NCBI RefSeq assembly: GCF_947487805.1
Contig: NZ_CANKXW010000001.1
Location: 1,061,580 to 1,125,579, forward strand
DNA length: 64,000 nt
Direction: 5' to 3'
Origin: an uncultured Tateyamaria sp.
GTDB lineage: Bacteria; Pseudomonadota; Alphaproteobacteria; Rhodobacterales; Rhodobacteraceae
In this document: piece by piece, positions 1-8,353 of the stretch
Position numbering within the stretch: the stretch's first letter is position 1
Layout: every line of letters starts with the position of its first letter
Position numbers and translations under genes: made by a program
The notes under the pieces: model-generated
What the model saw: the letters and a program-made list of their open reading frames with translations, nothing else
Told to the model about the DNA's origin: nothing
Database searches by the model: none

Positions 1-398
1 TTGCCCTCGTATTCCCAGTCCAGACCGAACAGAAGGGTCTCCAGCGCGCTGTCGTCGCTTCCCGTTTCTTCGGCAGTGGCCGCCGTGAACAGGTCCGCGC
101 CGGACAGGGACAGGTTTTCGAAATTCACGAAATATCCCGCACGGTAGGTGAACAGGATCCCGGTTACCGTGCCACCTGTCAAAACCGGACCATCAGATCC
201 CGCCCGGTAGGTCAGCCCCACCCCGGTCAGGGTCACCACCGGTGCCGGCAGTGCAAAGCCGGTGGTCGTCAGCGTCGCACCTGTCGGTGAACTCGTATCG
301 ATGGTGGTGCGCAGCATCACGACCTCAAACAGGAAATCGATCAGCGTGTGATTTGCAAAAAGACCTTCGGAAACAGTAATCTTGGGACGTGGTGGCAT
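1..398 (-). CDS. Probable RTX-type secreted calcium-binding protein, N-terminal part only
   Basis: The gene starts at an ATG at 398 and runs off the left edge, leaving about 132 residues. It begins MPPRPKITVSEGLF and contains two similar segments ending in TYRAGSDGP and TYRAGYFVN, with many Thr, Val and Gly and no cysteine. This type of beta-rich start, without a classical signal peptide, is common in hemolysin-type calcium-binding proteins of Rhodobacteraceae that leave by type I secretion. The diagnostic glycine-rich nonapeptides would lie outside the window, so the class is inferred. GGGGGGA lies 6 bases before the ATG and serves as ribosome binding site. Confidence 0.5.
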   Translation of the reverse strand, partial: MPPRPKITVSEGLFANHTLIDFLFEVVMLRTTIDTSSPTGATLTTTGFALPAPVVTLTGVGLTYRAGSDGPVLTGGTVTGILFTYRAGYFVNFENLSLSGADLFTAATAEETGSDDSALETLLFGLDWEYEG

Positions 399-529
399 CA
401 GTGATCCCCCCTCAAACAACATCAACATTAGTTAATTTTGAAATTCTTCCCGCAGTCTGCCGCCCGAAACCGGTCTTGGCCAGCGAAAAAGAAGTCCGCG
501 CAGATGTATCAGAGGGCGCGCATGGCGCG

Positions 530-1135
530 CTACTCTCCGGGGCGGGCCAATGCGAACTTGTCCCGCACCACCGAATAATCGCGGTAACCCAACCGCGTCA
601 GCGGGTTGTAGCGCAGCACATCAAAGATCCCGTCCACGATGCAGTCGTCACGCAGGTGCACGCCGACAACCTCGCCGAACACCACGTAGTTGGACGCCCC
701 TTCGATCTGCACGATCTGGGTCATCCGGCATTCCATCGACGCAGGTGCGGCACCCACACGGGCACAGTCGATCTCGGAACAGGGGGCCTTTTCGATGCGG
801 GCCAGGTCGAATTCATCGGTCGTGGCCTCCCACGGCCCCGATGTCTGGTTCATCGCGTCCTTCATCGCATATTCCACCACGTTGACGCAGAACACGCCGG
901 TCTCGCGGATATTGGCCACGCTGTCCTTGGTGCCGTCGCGGTCGTCCTTGGTGCCGGTCGAGGCGAACATCACCTGCGGCGGCACATAGGCCACCCCGTT
1001 GAAAAAGGAATAGGGCGCCAGATTGTCCGCGCCATCCGCGCTGCGGGTCGAAATCCAGCCGATGGGGCGGGGGGTGACCACGGCGTTGAACGGGTTGTGG
1101 GGCAGGCCGTGGCCATCGGCAGGACGGTAGAACAT
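530..1135 (-). CDS. Flavin reductase family protein
   Basis: A 201-residue protein with the split-barrel FMN-binding fold of the flavin reductase-like family. The N-terminal part carries the typical NAVVTPRPIGWIST and NLAPYSFFNGV segments, where FMN is bound in known members, followed by a stretch matching the rest of the domain. Members bind FMN and either supply reduced flavin to monooxygenases or have unknown substrates. GGAG precedes the ATG at 1135. It stands alone; the gene to its right is divergent, and no partner monooxygenase is nearby, so its substrate is open. Confidence 0.82.
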   Translation of the reverse strand: MFYRPADGHGLPHNPFNAVVTPRPIGWISTRSADGADNLAPYSFFNGVAYVPPQVMFASTGTKDDRDGTKDSVANIRETGVFCVNVVEYAMKDAMNQTSGPWEATTDEFDLARIEKAPCSEIDCARVGAAPASMECRMTQIVQIEGASNYVVFGEVVGVHLRDDCIVDGIFDVLRYNPLTRLGYRDYSVVRDKFALARPGE

Positions 1136-1232
1136 GGGGGCTCCGATCTAGGGCGTTTGCGCAAGACCTAACCCCATGCTAGGGCGGGTTCCAGCCCTGA
1201 CGCCGCCAAAGCCCGCCACACGACCTGATCCG

Positions 1233-1718
1233 ATGTACACCCTCATCCAAGAAACGGCCCCTGACTGGTGGGAGGTCGAGGCGCTCTATGACCTGTGTTT
1301 TGCACCCGGACGCGAAGCGCTGTCGTCCTACCGGTTGCGTGACGATGTCCCGCCCGTGGCCGGGCTCAGCCATGTGGCGCGCGATCCGGATGGCATTCTT
1401 GCCGGGGCCATCCGCTATTGGCCGGTGCAGATCGGCGCGGTGCAGGCGTTGCTGCTGGGCCCCGTGGCCGTGCACCCGACGCGGCAGGGCGAGGGGTTGG
1501 GCGGGCAGTTGATCGAAACCTCGCTGGACGTGGCCGCCGGATCGGGCTGGGCGCGGGTGATGCTGGTGGGCGACGCGCCCTATTACAGCCGCTTTGGCTT
1601 TGCCCGTCTGGGCGATGTGACCATGCCGCCCCCCACCAACCCCGACCGTGTGCTGGGCCGGGCCCTTATGCCCGGCGCGTGGGACGGAATTGCCGGAGAG
1701 GTCACGCGCGCACATTGA
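1233..1718 (+). CDS. GNAT family N-acetyltransferase
   Basis: A 161-residue GNAT acetyltransferase. The acetyl-CoA binding region is visible as LLGPVAVHPTRQGEGLGGQL, which carries the Q/R-x-x-G-x-G/A type loop, and the C-terminal YYSRFGFARLG is typical of the YhbS-like subgroup. The ATG at 1233 is chosen because conserved sequence begins there; an in-frame ATG at 1176 would add 19 unlike residues. The acceptor cannot be named. The EcsC gene begins 31 bases downstream on the same strand. Confidence 0.85.
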   Translation: MYTLIQETAPDWWEVEALYDLCFAPGREALSSYRLRDDVPPVAGLSHVARDPDGILAGAIRYWPVQIGAVQALLLGPVAVHPTRQGEGLGGQLIETSLDVAAGSGWARVMLVGDAPYYSRFGFARLGDVTMPPPTNPDRVLGRALMPGAWDGIAGEVTRAH

Positions 1719-1749
1719 AACCGGCGCGCCGCGTCCCAACATTGGGGTC

Positions 1750-2508
1750 ATGACGGATATTATCCTGGCCGACCCGCCGCTTGACCTTGACGCTGAACTG
1801 GACCGCCTCGCGCGCCGCTACAAGGGGGCCGGGGGCTTGGGCATCCAGCTTCTCAACACGCTTGGCACCGGGGCGGACGGGTTGCTCGACCGGTTGCCCG
1901 CGTCTGTGCGCGACCAGTTGAACAACGCCACCCAGCGCGCGCTGGAACAGGCGTTGGCCGCGGCCAGCACCTCGCGGCGCGTGGTCCCGGACCAATCGGA
2001 GTGGCTGAACCGTGCCGTAACCACCGGCCTCGGGGCTGCGGGCGGATTTGGCGGGCTGCCCACGGCACTGGCCGAATTGCCGGTCACGACGACGCTTCTG
2101 TTACGTTTGATCGAAGGGGTCGCGGTCGAACACGGGTTTGATCCGACGGCCCGGTCGGTGCGGTTCGACTGCGTGCATGTCTTTGCCGCCGCCGGGCCTC
2201 TGGAGCATGATGACGGGTCGGACGTGGCCTTTCTGTCGGCGCGGATGGCGCTCAGCGGGGCGGCGATGCAGGCGCTGCTGAGCCGCGTGGCGCCGCGGCT
2301 GGCGGTCGTGCTGGGCCAAAAGCTCGCGTCACAGACCGTGCCCGTGCTGGGGGCCGTCGCGGGGGCCGCGACGAACTATGCCTATACCAGCTATTACACC
2401 GACATCGCCCATGTGCATTTCGGGTTGCGGCGTCTGGCGATTGCGGCGGACACCCCGCATGACGACATGGTGGCCCGGCTCAGGGCCGAGGTTCTGGCGC
2501 TGCGCTAG
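1750..2508 (+). CDS. EcsC family protein
   Basis: A 252-residue protein of the EcsC family. It has a Gly/Ala-rich, partly hydrophobic middle (TTGLGAAGGFGGLPTALAELP) and a second one (GAVAGAATNYAYTSYYTDIAHVHFGLR) that match the conserved parts of the family. The biochemical role of EcsC is not established; in Bacillus it sits in an ABC transporter operon. The 3' end overlaps the end of modC, which is convergent, by 29 bases. The ATG at 1750 is preferred over an upstream in-frame start inside the acetyltransferase gene. Confidence 0.8.
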   Translation: MTDIILADPPLDLDAELDRLARRYKGAGGLGIQLLNTLGTGADGLLDRLPASVRDQLNNATQRALEQALAAASTSRRVVPDQSEWLNRAVTTGLGAAGGFGGLPTALAELPVTTTLLLRLIEGVAVEHGFDPTARSVRFDCVHVFAAAGPLEHDDGSDVAFLSARMALSGAAMQALLSRVAPRLAVVLGQKLASQTVPVLGAVAGAATNYAYTSYYTDIAHVHFGLRRLAIAADTPHDDMVARLRAEVLALR

Positions 2509-3580
2509 GTGCCGCAGAGATCGCCGTCTGGCCAACGGATGTGGCCTTGATCACGGCAAAGACCCGCAAACCGCCGCGCAGGCCCATCGCCGCCACCGCG
2601 CGCGCCGTGACCCGCGCCAATAGACGCTCGCCCGCCACATCTAGAACAACCGCCGCACCCGGCCCGTCGCCCGCGCGGATCTCGGCAATGGTCGCGGGCA
2701 GAATGTTCTGCGCGCTCAGCCCCGTTGGATGTTCCAGCGCCAGCAGGACATCCTGCGCCAGCACCCGCAGACGCACCTCCGCGCCCACCGGGGCCTGCAC
2801 GCCCATCAGGTGCAGATCGCCCGCCGCGACCCGCAATGTGCTCAGCCCGTCGGCGTCATGGGCCATCACCTGTGCGCGCAGCACCGCACCGGCCTCGCGC
2901 ACACCGATCAGCGGCATCGCCGCCGGATCGCCCATCACGTCAAACAGCGGCCCGGCCTGCACCACGCGCCCGTCCGACAGCAGCACCATGTGATCGGCCA
3001 GCCGCGCCACCTCGTCCACCGCGTGACTGACATAGAGGATCGGCACGCCCGTCTCGGCCTTGAGCCTGTCGAGATAGGGCAGGATCTCGGCCTTGCGCGC
3101 CGTATCAAGTGCGGCCAGAGGCTCGTCCATCAACAGCAGGCGCGGATCCGACAACAGCGCCCGCCCAAGGGCCACGCGCTGCGCCTCTCCGCCCGACAGC
3201 GTCCCGGGCCGCCGGTCCAGCAGTGCGCCGATGCCCAGCATCTCGATCACCCGCGCCCGCGCCGCCCCCCGCGCGCCAAAGCGGCGGGCATAGTCAAGGT
3301 TCTGCGCCACGCTCAGATGCGGAAACAGCCGCGCGTCCTGAAACACGTATCCCACCCGGCGCTTGTGCGCAGGCAACCGCACGCCCGGCCCGTCAAACAC
3401 CGCACCGTCCACCGTGACCTCCGCTTGGTCCAGCCGCGCCAGCCCCGCCACCGCATTCACAACCGTGGTCTTGCCCGCGCCCGACCGCCCAAAAAGCGCG
3501 GTGACACCCGGCGGCGCTTCAAAGGCCACGTCGAGGGCAAAGGCCCCAAACCGGTGGCGGAGAGCAACGGACAGGCTCAT
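2480..3580 (-). CDS. modC: Molybdate ABC transporter ATP-binding protein
   Basis: A 366-residue ATPase that powers molybdate import with ModB and ModA. Seen in order: Walker A GRSGAGKTT near residue 33, signature LSGGEAQRVALGR, Walker B LLLMDEPLAALD, the H-loop in YVSHAVDEV, and a C-terminal TOBE domain of about 70 residues (from roughly 290) that binds oxyanion in ModC proteins. The ATG at 3580 overlaps the modB stop in ATGA. The same frame stays open upstream to 4309, but that stretch is the modB coding region read out of frame. Its tail overlaps the convergent EcsC gene. Confidence 0.93.
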   Translation of the reverse strand: MSLSVALRHRFGAFALDVAFEAPPGVTALFGRSGAGKTTVVNAVAGLARLDQAEVTVDGAVFDGPGVRLPAHKRRVGYVFQDARLFPHLSVAQNLDYARRFGARGAARARVIEMLGIGALLDRRPGTLSGGEAQRVALGRALLSDPRLLLMDEPLAALDTARKAEILPYLDRLKAETGVPILYVSHAVDEVARLADHMVLLSDGRVVQAGPLFDVMGDPAAMPLIGVREAGAVLRAQVMAHDADGLSTLRVAAGDLHLMGVQAPVGAEVRLRVLAQDVLLALEHPTGLSAQNILPATIAEIRAGDGPGAAVVLDVAGERLLARVTARAVAAMGLRGGLRVFAVIKATSVGQTAISAAPSAAPEPRP

Positions 3581-4266
3581 GCGCTCGCGATCCTGCGCGC
3601 CACGCGCCGCGCCAGCCATTCCGACACCACCACCGCCCCCAACGCCAGCGCGCAGGCCCAGAACACGAGGACAACCGCCGCGCGCTCTCCGCCCGGCACC
3701 TGCAACAGCGCATAGATCGCCGAGGGCAGCGTCTGTGTCTCGCCGGGGATGTTGGCGACAAAGGTGATGGTCGCGCCGAACTCCCCGATGGCCTTGGCAA
3801 AGCCCATGACGCCCCCCGCAAGGATGCCCGGCAGGATCAGGGGCAGGGTGATGGTGGCAAATACCGACCAGCCGGGCGCGCCCAGCGTGCGGGCGGCGTC
3901 CTCGGTGCGCGGATCCACCGCCTCGATCGCGAGGCGGATGGCGCGCACCATCAACGGAAAGCCCATGACCATCGCCGCCAACACCGCACCGGTCCAGCGG
4001 AATGCCAGCACAAGGCCAAATGTCTGCTCCAGAAACCGCCCGATTGGGCCGGTCCGGCCAAAGGCGATCAACAAAAGGTACCCCGTCACCACCGGCGGCA
4101 GCACCAGCGGCAAATGCACCAGAGCGTTCAGCATGGATTTGCCCCAGAACGTCCCCCGCGCCAAAAGCCACGCGACCCAGATCGCCAGCGGCAGCGCCAG
4201 CGCGGTGGCAACCACGCCCACCAGCAGCGACAGGCGCAACGCCTCCCATCCGGCCGCGTCCAGCAT
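3577..4266 (-). CDS. modB: Molybdate ABC transporter permease
   Basis: A 229-residue inner-membrane permease with about five to six hydrophobic segments, starting LRLSLLVGVVATALALPLAI. The EAA loop that docks the ATPase is visible as EDAARTLGAPGWSVFATITL with the following LPLILPG. Length fits ModB. The ATG at 4266 shares one base with the modA stop (TGATG) and the stop overlaps modC, so the three genes are translationally coupled. The open frame continues upstream to 5037 through modA but is not coding there. Confidence 0.92.
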   Translation of the reverse strand: MLDAAGWEALRLSLLVGVVATALALPLAIWVAWLLARGTFWGKSMLNALVHLPLVLPPVVTGYLLLIAFGRTGPIGRFLEQTFGLVLAFRWTGAVLAAMVMGFPLMVRAIRLAIEAVDPRTEDAARTLGAPGWSVFATITLPLILPGILAGGVMGFAKAIGEFGATITFVANIPGETQTLPSAIYALLQVPGGERAAVVLVFWACALALGAVVVSEWLARRVARRIASA

Positions 4267-5000
4267 CACCGCACCGCCACGAAACCAGCACCGACAAACA
4301 CGTGCCCACGGGTCAGCACATGGGCCAGCAGATCCGCACCCGCAGGCGTCAGGGCCAGTGCCTGATAGAGGATCGTGGGGTGGGTGTCGGGCGGAATGGT
4401 CCAGACAACATCGACCGCCGCACTGGCCGCTGCATCGGAGGCATAGACAATGCCCAGCGGTGCCTCGCCCCGCGCCACAAGGGCAAGGGCGGCACGCACA
4501 TTTTCCGTCTCGGCTAGTTGCGGGCGCAGGGCCTTCCACGCGCCGATATGGGTCAGCCAGGCCTGCGCATATTGGCCTGCGGGCACCGACATGTGCTGCC
4601 CCATGGCCAGCCGCCCGGTCCCCAGTCGCGCCGCCAGCGTCTGTGCATCGGCCTGGGGCAGAGACGGCGCGCCAGCGGGCGCGATGACGACCAGACGGTT
4701 CGACAGAACGGACACCGCAGGGCCGGTCACATGCCCCTGATCCACAAGCCACGCGGCCCAGTCGGTGTTGGCAAGCAGCACCAGATCCGCAGGCGCGCCG
4801 AGGCTGATCTGTCGGGCGATCGTGCCGCTGCCAGAATAGCTGATCCGCGCCTGCGCGCCATGCGTCTCCGCAATTTGATCCAGCGGGCCTTGCAAGCTGG
4901 CGGCGGCAAAGACGCGCACCGGATCCGCCGCGGCCTGCCCGCCCGCGCAGGCACCGCACAGGGCAAGGGCCAAGCCTTTGATCCAGTTGCAGGTTTTCAT
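4266..5000 (-). CDS. modA: Molybdate ABC transporter periplasmic binding protein
   Basis: A 244-residue periplasmic molybdate-binding protein. It has a short signal peptide (MKTCNWIKGLALALCGACAG, cleavage probably after AAA) and then VRVFAAASLQGPLDQIAE, with SYSGSGTIARQISLGAPADL, both hallmarks of ModA oxyanion binding. The ATG at 5000 is used; a GTG one codon upstream at 5003 is possible. First gene of modABC. No ModE-like regulator gene is adjacent. Molybdate uptake would serve molybdopterin enzymes such as the hydroxylase at 25-27.7 kb, although the two loci are not linked. Confidence 0.93.
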   Translation of the reverse strand: MKTCNWIKGLALALCGACAGGQAAADPVRVFAAASLQGPLDQIAETHGAQARISYSGSGTIARQISLGAPADLVLLANTDWAAWLVDQGHVTGPAVSVLSNRLVVIAPAGAPSLPQADAQTLAARLGTGRLAMGQHMSVPAGQYAQAWLTHIGAWKALRPQLAETENVRAALALVARGEAPLGIVYASDAAASAAVDVVWTIPPDTHPTILYQALALTPAGADLLAHVLTRGHVFVGAGFVAVR

Positions 5001-5176
5001 CACCGCGCACTATTGGGCATGGGGCAGGGCGGCTCAAGGCCCAAAATCGCGCCCCGTCGGCGCGCCAACCAGCCCGTCAGGGTCACAAAAACGGGAAAAT
5101 CATTAGGATTCTGGTAATTCCCGTCGGTTTTGGTTATGTTATCCACAATTAGGAGGGGCAGTGCAGTGAGCGCCCA

Positions 5177-5641
5177 ATGATAAAACAATTGCCGCTCAGT
5201 TTCATGGGCGCCCATAAACGAGATATCCGCACGCAATTTGCCGCGCTGTGCTATCGCATCAAGAACGACAAGGTTCAGGTGTTGCTCGTGACCTCGCGCG
5301 GGTCGCAACGATGGATCCTGCCCAAGGGCTGGCCCATGGACGGGGCGACGCCCGCCGAAAGTGCCGCAACCGAAGCGTGGGAAGAGGCGGGCGTGCGCGG
5401 TCGCGCCGAGGATCGTCCTCTTGGGATCTATTCTTACAACAAGGTGCTGGGCGAGGACGAAGACGATCTGCCCTGCGTGGCCATGGTCTATGCGGTTCGG
5501 GTCAAGACCCTCGCACGGGAGTTCCCCGAAGCAGGCCAACGCAAACGCAAATGGGTCAGCCGCAAGAAGGCCGCTAGCATGGTGGACGAGCCGGAACTGG
5601 CGCGCATCCTGCGCGATTTTGACCCGCGCCAGTTGGCCTGA
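5177..5641 (+). CDS. Nudix hydrolase
   Basis: A 154-residue Nudix hydrolase. The segment ILPKGWPMDGATPAESAATE followed by AWEEAGV contains the Nudix helix; the catalytic E-x-x-E-E-x-G core is intact, while the usual Arg before it is Thr and the first box Glu is Ala. This LPKGWP variety resembles the diadenosine or diphosphoinositol polyphosphate group. The substrate is therefore a nucleoside or inositol diphosphate derivative, not predictable further. The gene faces away from modA across a 170-base gap that contains TTATCCACA at 5139-5147 and a weak AGGAGGGG some 20 bases before the ATG. Confidence 0.87.
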   Translation: MIKQLPLSFMGAHKRDIRTQFAALCYRIKNDKVQVLLVTSRGSQRWILPKGWPMDGATPAESAATEAWEEAGVRGRAEDRPLGIYSYNKVLGEDEDDLPCVAMVYAVRVKTLAREFPEAGQRKRKWVSRKKAASMVDEPELARILRDFDPRQLA

Positions 5642-5705
5642 CGGAACGGGCGAGGGGCGCAATCGCCATTGCGCCACCGGTTCTGGGGCTTATGTTAGGC
5701 AGGCC

Positions 5706-6164
5706 ATGATCAAGTACACGCTCAAATGTGACAGCGGACACCAGTTCGACAGCTGGTTTGCAAATGCAGGTGCCTATGACAGCCTGCGTGCGGCGGGTCA
5801 TGTGTCCTGTGCCAGCTGCGGATCCAACCAGATCGACAAGGCCGTCATGGCCCCGCGCGTGGCGACCTCGCGCATGGCCCCGGTGGTCCCGGCCGAGGAT
5901 GCCTCGGCGGACGTGCCGCCCGAGGGCGCCGCAGCCGATCCCGCCGAGGTCGAGGCGGCGCTGCGCAAGATGCGCGCCGAGGTCGAAAAGAACGCGACCT
6001 ATGTGGGCGGCAATTTTGCCCGCGAGGCGCGCGACATGCATCTGGGCGACGCGCCCGACCGCCCCATCTGGGGCGAGGCCAATGCCCGCGAAGCCAAGGC
6101 CCTGATCGAGGACGGTGTGCCGGTGGCCCCGCTTCCCTTCATTCCAACGCGCAAGGCGAACTGA
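5706..6164 (+). CDS. DUF1178 family protein
   Basis: A 152-residue protein of the alphaproteobacterial DUF1178 family. It starts MIKYTLKCDSGHQFDSWF, and CASCGSNQIDKAVMAPRV follows; the Cys-rich beginning looks like a small zinc-ribbon. The middle is Ala/Pro/Glu-rich (VPAEDASADVPPEGAAADPA), and the end PVAPLPFIPTRKAN is the conserved family tail. The function is unknown. It lies between the Nudix gene (64 bases) and an SDR gene (4 bases) on the same strand, so the three may form one transcript. Confidence 0.85.
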   Translation: MIKYTLKCDSGHQFDSWFANAGAYDSLRAAGHVSCASCGSNQIDKAVMAPRVATSRMAPVVPAEDASADVPPEGAAADPAEVEAALRKMRAEVEKNATYVGGNFAREARDMHLGDAPDRPIWGEANAREAKALIEDGVPVAPLPFIPTRKAN

Positions 6165-6168
6165 ACAC

Positions 6169-6810
6169 ATGAACATAGTCATCACGGGTGCCACACGTGG
6201 CATCGGCGCAGGTCTGGCCGCGCATTACAGGGATGCGGGTCACACCGTGATCGGCACGGGGCGGTCTTCCGGTGCGGATGTGACCCTGGACGTCACGCAG
6301 CCTGCCGATCACACGGCCATGGCCGCCAAACTGGACGGGCTGCCAGTGGATCTGTTGGTGTGCAATGCAGGCGTTTACCTCGACAAGGGCGCGGATCTGG
6401 AGACCGGCTATGCGCCCGATCTGTGGGCGCAGAGTTTCGCGGCCAATGTGACGGGTGTGTTTCTGACCGTGCAGTCGCTTTTGGCGAACCTGCGGGCGGC
6501 AGAGGCGCCCAAGGTCGCGATCATCTCGTCGCAGATGGCGTCGCACACGCGGGCCCCTGGCGGCAGCTATATTTACCGCGCGTCCAAGGCGGCGGTGCTG
6601 AACCTCGGTCGGAACCTCGCGGCGGATCTGGCCGGAGAGGTGGCAGTGGGCATCTATCACCCCGGCTGGGTACAGACGGACATGGGCGGCAGCGCGGCCG
6701 ACATCACGGTGGATGAGGCGGTGGGTGGTCTGATCGACCGGTTTGCCGCGCTTGGGCCCGAGACGACGGGCTGTTTCGAGACATGGGACGGGCGCACGCA
6801 TCCCTACTGA
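6169..6810 (+). CDS. Short-chain dehydrogenase/reductase (SDR)
   Basis: A 213-residue SDR with the cofactor motif TGATRGIGAG at the N-terminus, LVCNAGVY, a catalytic Ser segment AIISSQMASHTR and the active-site Y-R-A-S-K in YIYRASKAAVLN. The protein is short for the classical SDR family (about 250), with a brief C-terminus ending CFETWDGRTHPY. It follows the DUF1178 gene by 4 bases. The substrate is not predictable. Confidence 0.86.
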   Translation: MNIVITGATRGIGAGLAAHYRDAGHTVIGTGRSSGADVTLDVTQPADHTAMAAKLDGLPVDLLVCNAGVYLDKGADLETGYAPDLWAQSFAANVTGVFLTVQSLLANLRAAEAPKVAIISSQMASHTRAPGGSYIYRASKAAVLNLGRNLAADLAGEVAVGIYHPGWVQTDMGGSAADITVDEAVGGLIDRFAALGPETTGCFETWDGRTHPY

Positions 6811-6864
6811 CACCACGGGTGGCTTATGTCGAACGGACGCGCTGCCGCGCGACGCGATGTTTTT

Positions 6865-6890
6865 CACAAGCGGCTTTTCAGCCCCTTGTG
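6865..6890. promoter_or_regulatory. Stem-loop upstream of lysC
   Basis: CACAAG, an unpaired C, then GGCT, loop TTTC, AGCC, C, CTTGTG form a nearly perfect 11-position stem with one C-C mismatch. It lies between the SDR stop and lysC, 88 bases before the lysC start. No T-run follows on either strand, so it is not a clear intrinsic terminator. It may be part of the lysC leader or a 3' end structure of the upstream transcript. Confidence 0.4.
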
Positions 6891-6978
6891 AGATTGGCCC
6901 TGCGGATGGGGGCCGGCTGATCTTGCAACTGGTGCGCGCGGGGGCTATGGGCGTGCGGACGGAAAAATGGGGCGGATG

Positions 6979-8217
6979 ATGCCTGTTCTCGTAATGAAAT
7001 TCGGTGGCACCTCGGTGGCCACCCTGGATCGCATCCGACGGGCTGCGAAACGTGTCGGTGTCGAAGTGGCCAAGGGCTATGACGTGATCGTCATCGTGTC
7101 GGCCATGTCGGGCAAGACCAATGAGCTGGTGGGCTGGGTGAACGAGACCTCGCCGCTATATGATGCGCGCGAATATGATGCGGTCGTGTCGAGCGGGGAG
7201 AACGTGACAGCGGGGCTGATGGCGCTGACCTTGCAGGAGATGGACGTGCCTGCGCGCTCCTGGCAGGGCTGGCAGGTGCCGCTCAGGACGAATTCTGCCC
7301 ATTCCAGCGCCCGGATCGAAGAGATCCCGACCGACAACATCAACGCCAAATTCGGGCAGGGCATGCGCGTGGCCGTGGTCGCGGGCTTTCAGGGGATCAG
7401 CCCCGAGGGCCGGATCACCACGCTGGGCCGGGGCGGCTCTGACACCACCGCGGTGGCCTTTGCGGCGGCCTTCGGGGCCGAGCGCTGCGATATCTATACG
7501 GATGTGGATGGTGTCTATACCACCGATCCGCGGGTAAGCCCAAAGGCGCGCAAACTGGACCGCATCGCATTCGAGGAAATGCTGGAACTGGCCAGCCTCG
7601 GCGCCAAGGTCCTGCAAACCCGCTCGGTCGAGCTGGCGATGCGTTACAAGGTCAAACTGCGCGTGCTCAGCAGTTTCGAAGAACAATCCGACGAGGCCGG
7701 CACGCTGGTCTGCGACGAGGAGGACATCATGGAAAGCAATGTTGTGGCCGGTGTGGCCTTTTCCCGCGACGAGGCCAAGATGACGCTCTTGAGCGTGGCA
7801 GACCGCCCCGGCATCGCCGCCACCATCTTTACCGCGCTCAGCGAGGCGGGGGTGAACGTGGACATGATCGTCCAGAACATCTCCGAAGAGGGGCGCACCG
7901 ACATGACCTTTTCCTGCCCCACCGATCAGGTGGCGCGGGCGACCAAGGCCATGGACGCGGCCAAGACCGGCGGCGTGATCAACTTTGCCGAACTCGTGGC
8001 CGACACCGATGTGGCCAAGGTCAGCGTTGTTGGCATCGGCATGCGCAGCCATACCGGCGTCGCGGCCAAAATGTTCCAGTGCCTCAGCGCCGAAGGCATC
8101 AACATCAAGGTCATCACCACCTCCGAGATCAAGATCTCGGTCCTGATCGACCGCAAATACATGGAACTGGCCGTGCAGGCGCTGCATGACGCGTTCGAGT
8201 TGGACAAGGCCGCCTGA
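6979..8217 (+). CDS. lysC: Aspartate kinase
   Basis: A 412-residue aspartokinase, the first step of the lysine, threonine and methionine pathway. Kinase motifs are KFGGTSVA near residue 7, TTLGRGGSDTTA near 150 and YTDVDGVYTTDPR near 175. Two ACT domains occupy the C-terminal third and would carry feedback regulation (SVADRPGIAATIF and VVGIGMRSHTGVAAKMF). Starts at 6967, 6976 and 6979 are possible; 6979 gives the usual MPVLVMKF beginning, with GGGGCGG just upstream. The pairing of lysC and ptsP is common in Rhodobacteraceae. Confidence 0.96.
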   Translation: MPVLVMKFGGTSVATLDRIRRAAKRVGVEVAKGYDVIVIVSAMSGKTNELVGWVNETSPLYDAREYDAVVSSGENVTAGLMALTLQEMDVPARSWQGWQVPLRTNSAHSSARIEEIPTDNINAKFGQGMRVAVVAGFQGISPEGRITTLGRGGSDTTAVAFAAAFGAERCDIYTDVDGVYTTDPRVSPKARKLDRIAFEEMLELASLGAKVLQTRSVELAMRYKVKLRVLSSFEEQSDEAGTLVCDEEDIMESNVVAGVAFSRDEAKMTLLSVADRPGIAATIFTALSEAGVNVDMIVQNISEEGRTDMTFSCPTDQVARATKAMDAAKTGGVINFAELVADTDVAKVSVVGIGMRSHTGVAAKMFQCLSAEGINIKVITTSEIKISVLIDRKYMELAVQALHDAFELDKAA

Positions 8218-8353
8218 GGCGCGCATCACATCTGACCAAAATTCCCGCAAGAGGGGAAATCCGCCGCCGTATGGCGCGCTTTGTCGTTTCGCTTTGATCC
8301 GTGCTGTGATCTAAGCTGAGATCGCAGGCACGCCCGGGGGGATCACGGCGCAT

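Noticed and set aside
516-530. GCGCGC-ATG-GCGCGC hairpin at the flavin reductase stop
   Set aside because: Short, overlapping the stop codon and without a T-run; GCGCGC repeats arise easily at this base composition.
3581-4309. Upstream extension of modC in the same frame
   Set aside because: This segment is the modB coding region read out of frame. The real modC start at 3580 overlaps the modB stop and begins at the conserved ATPase sequence.
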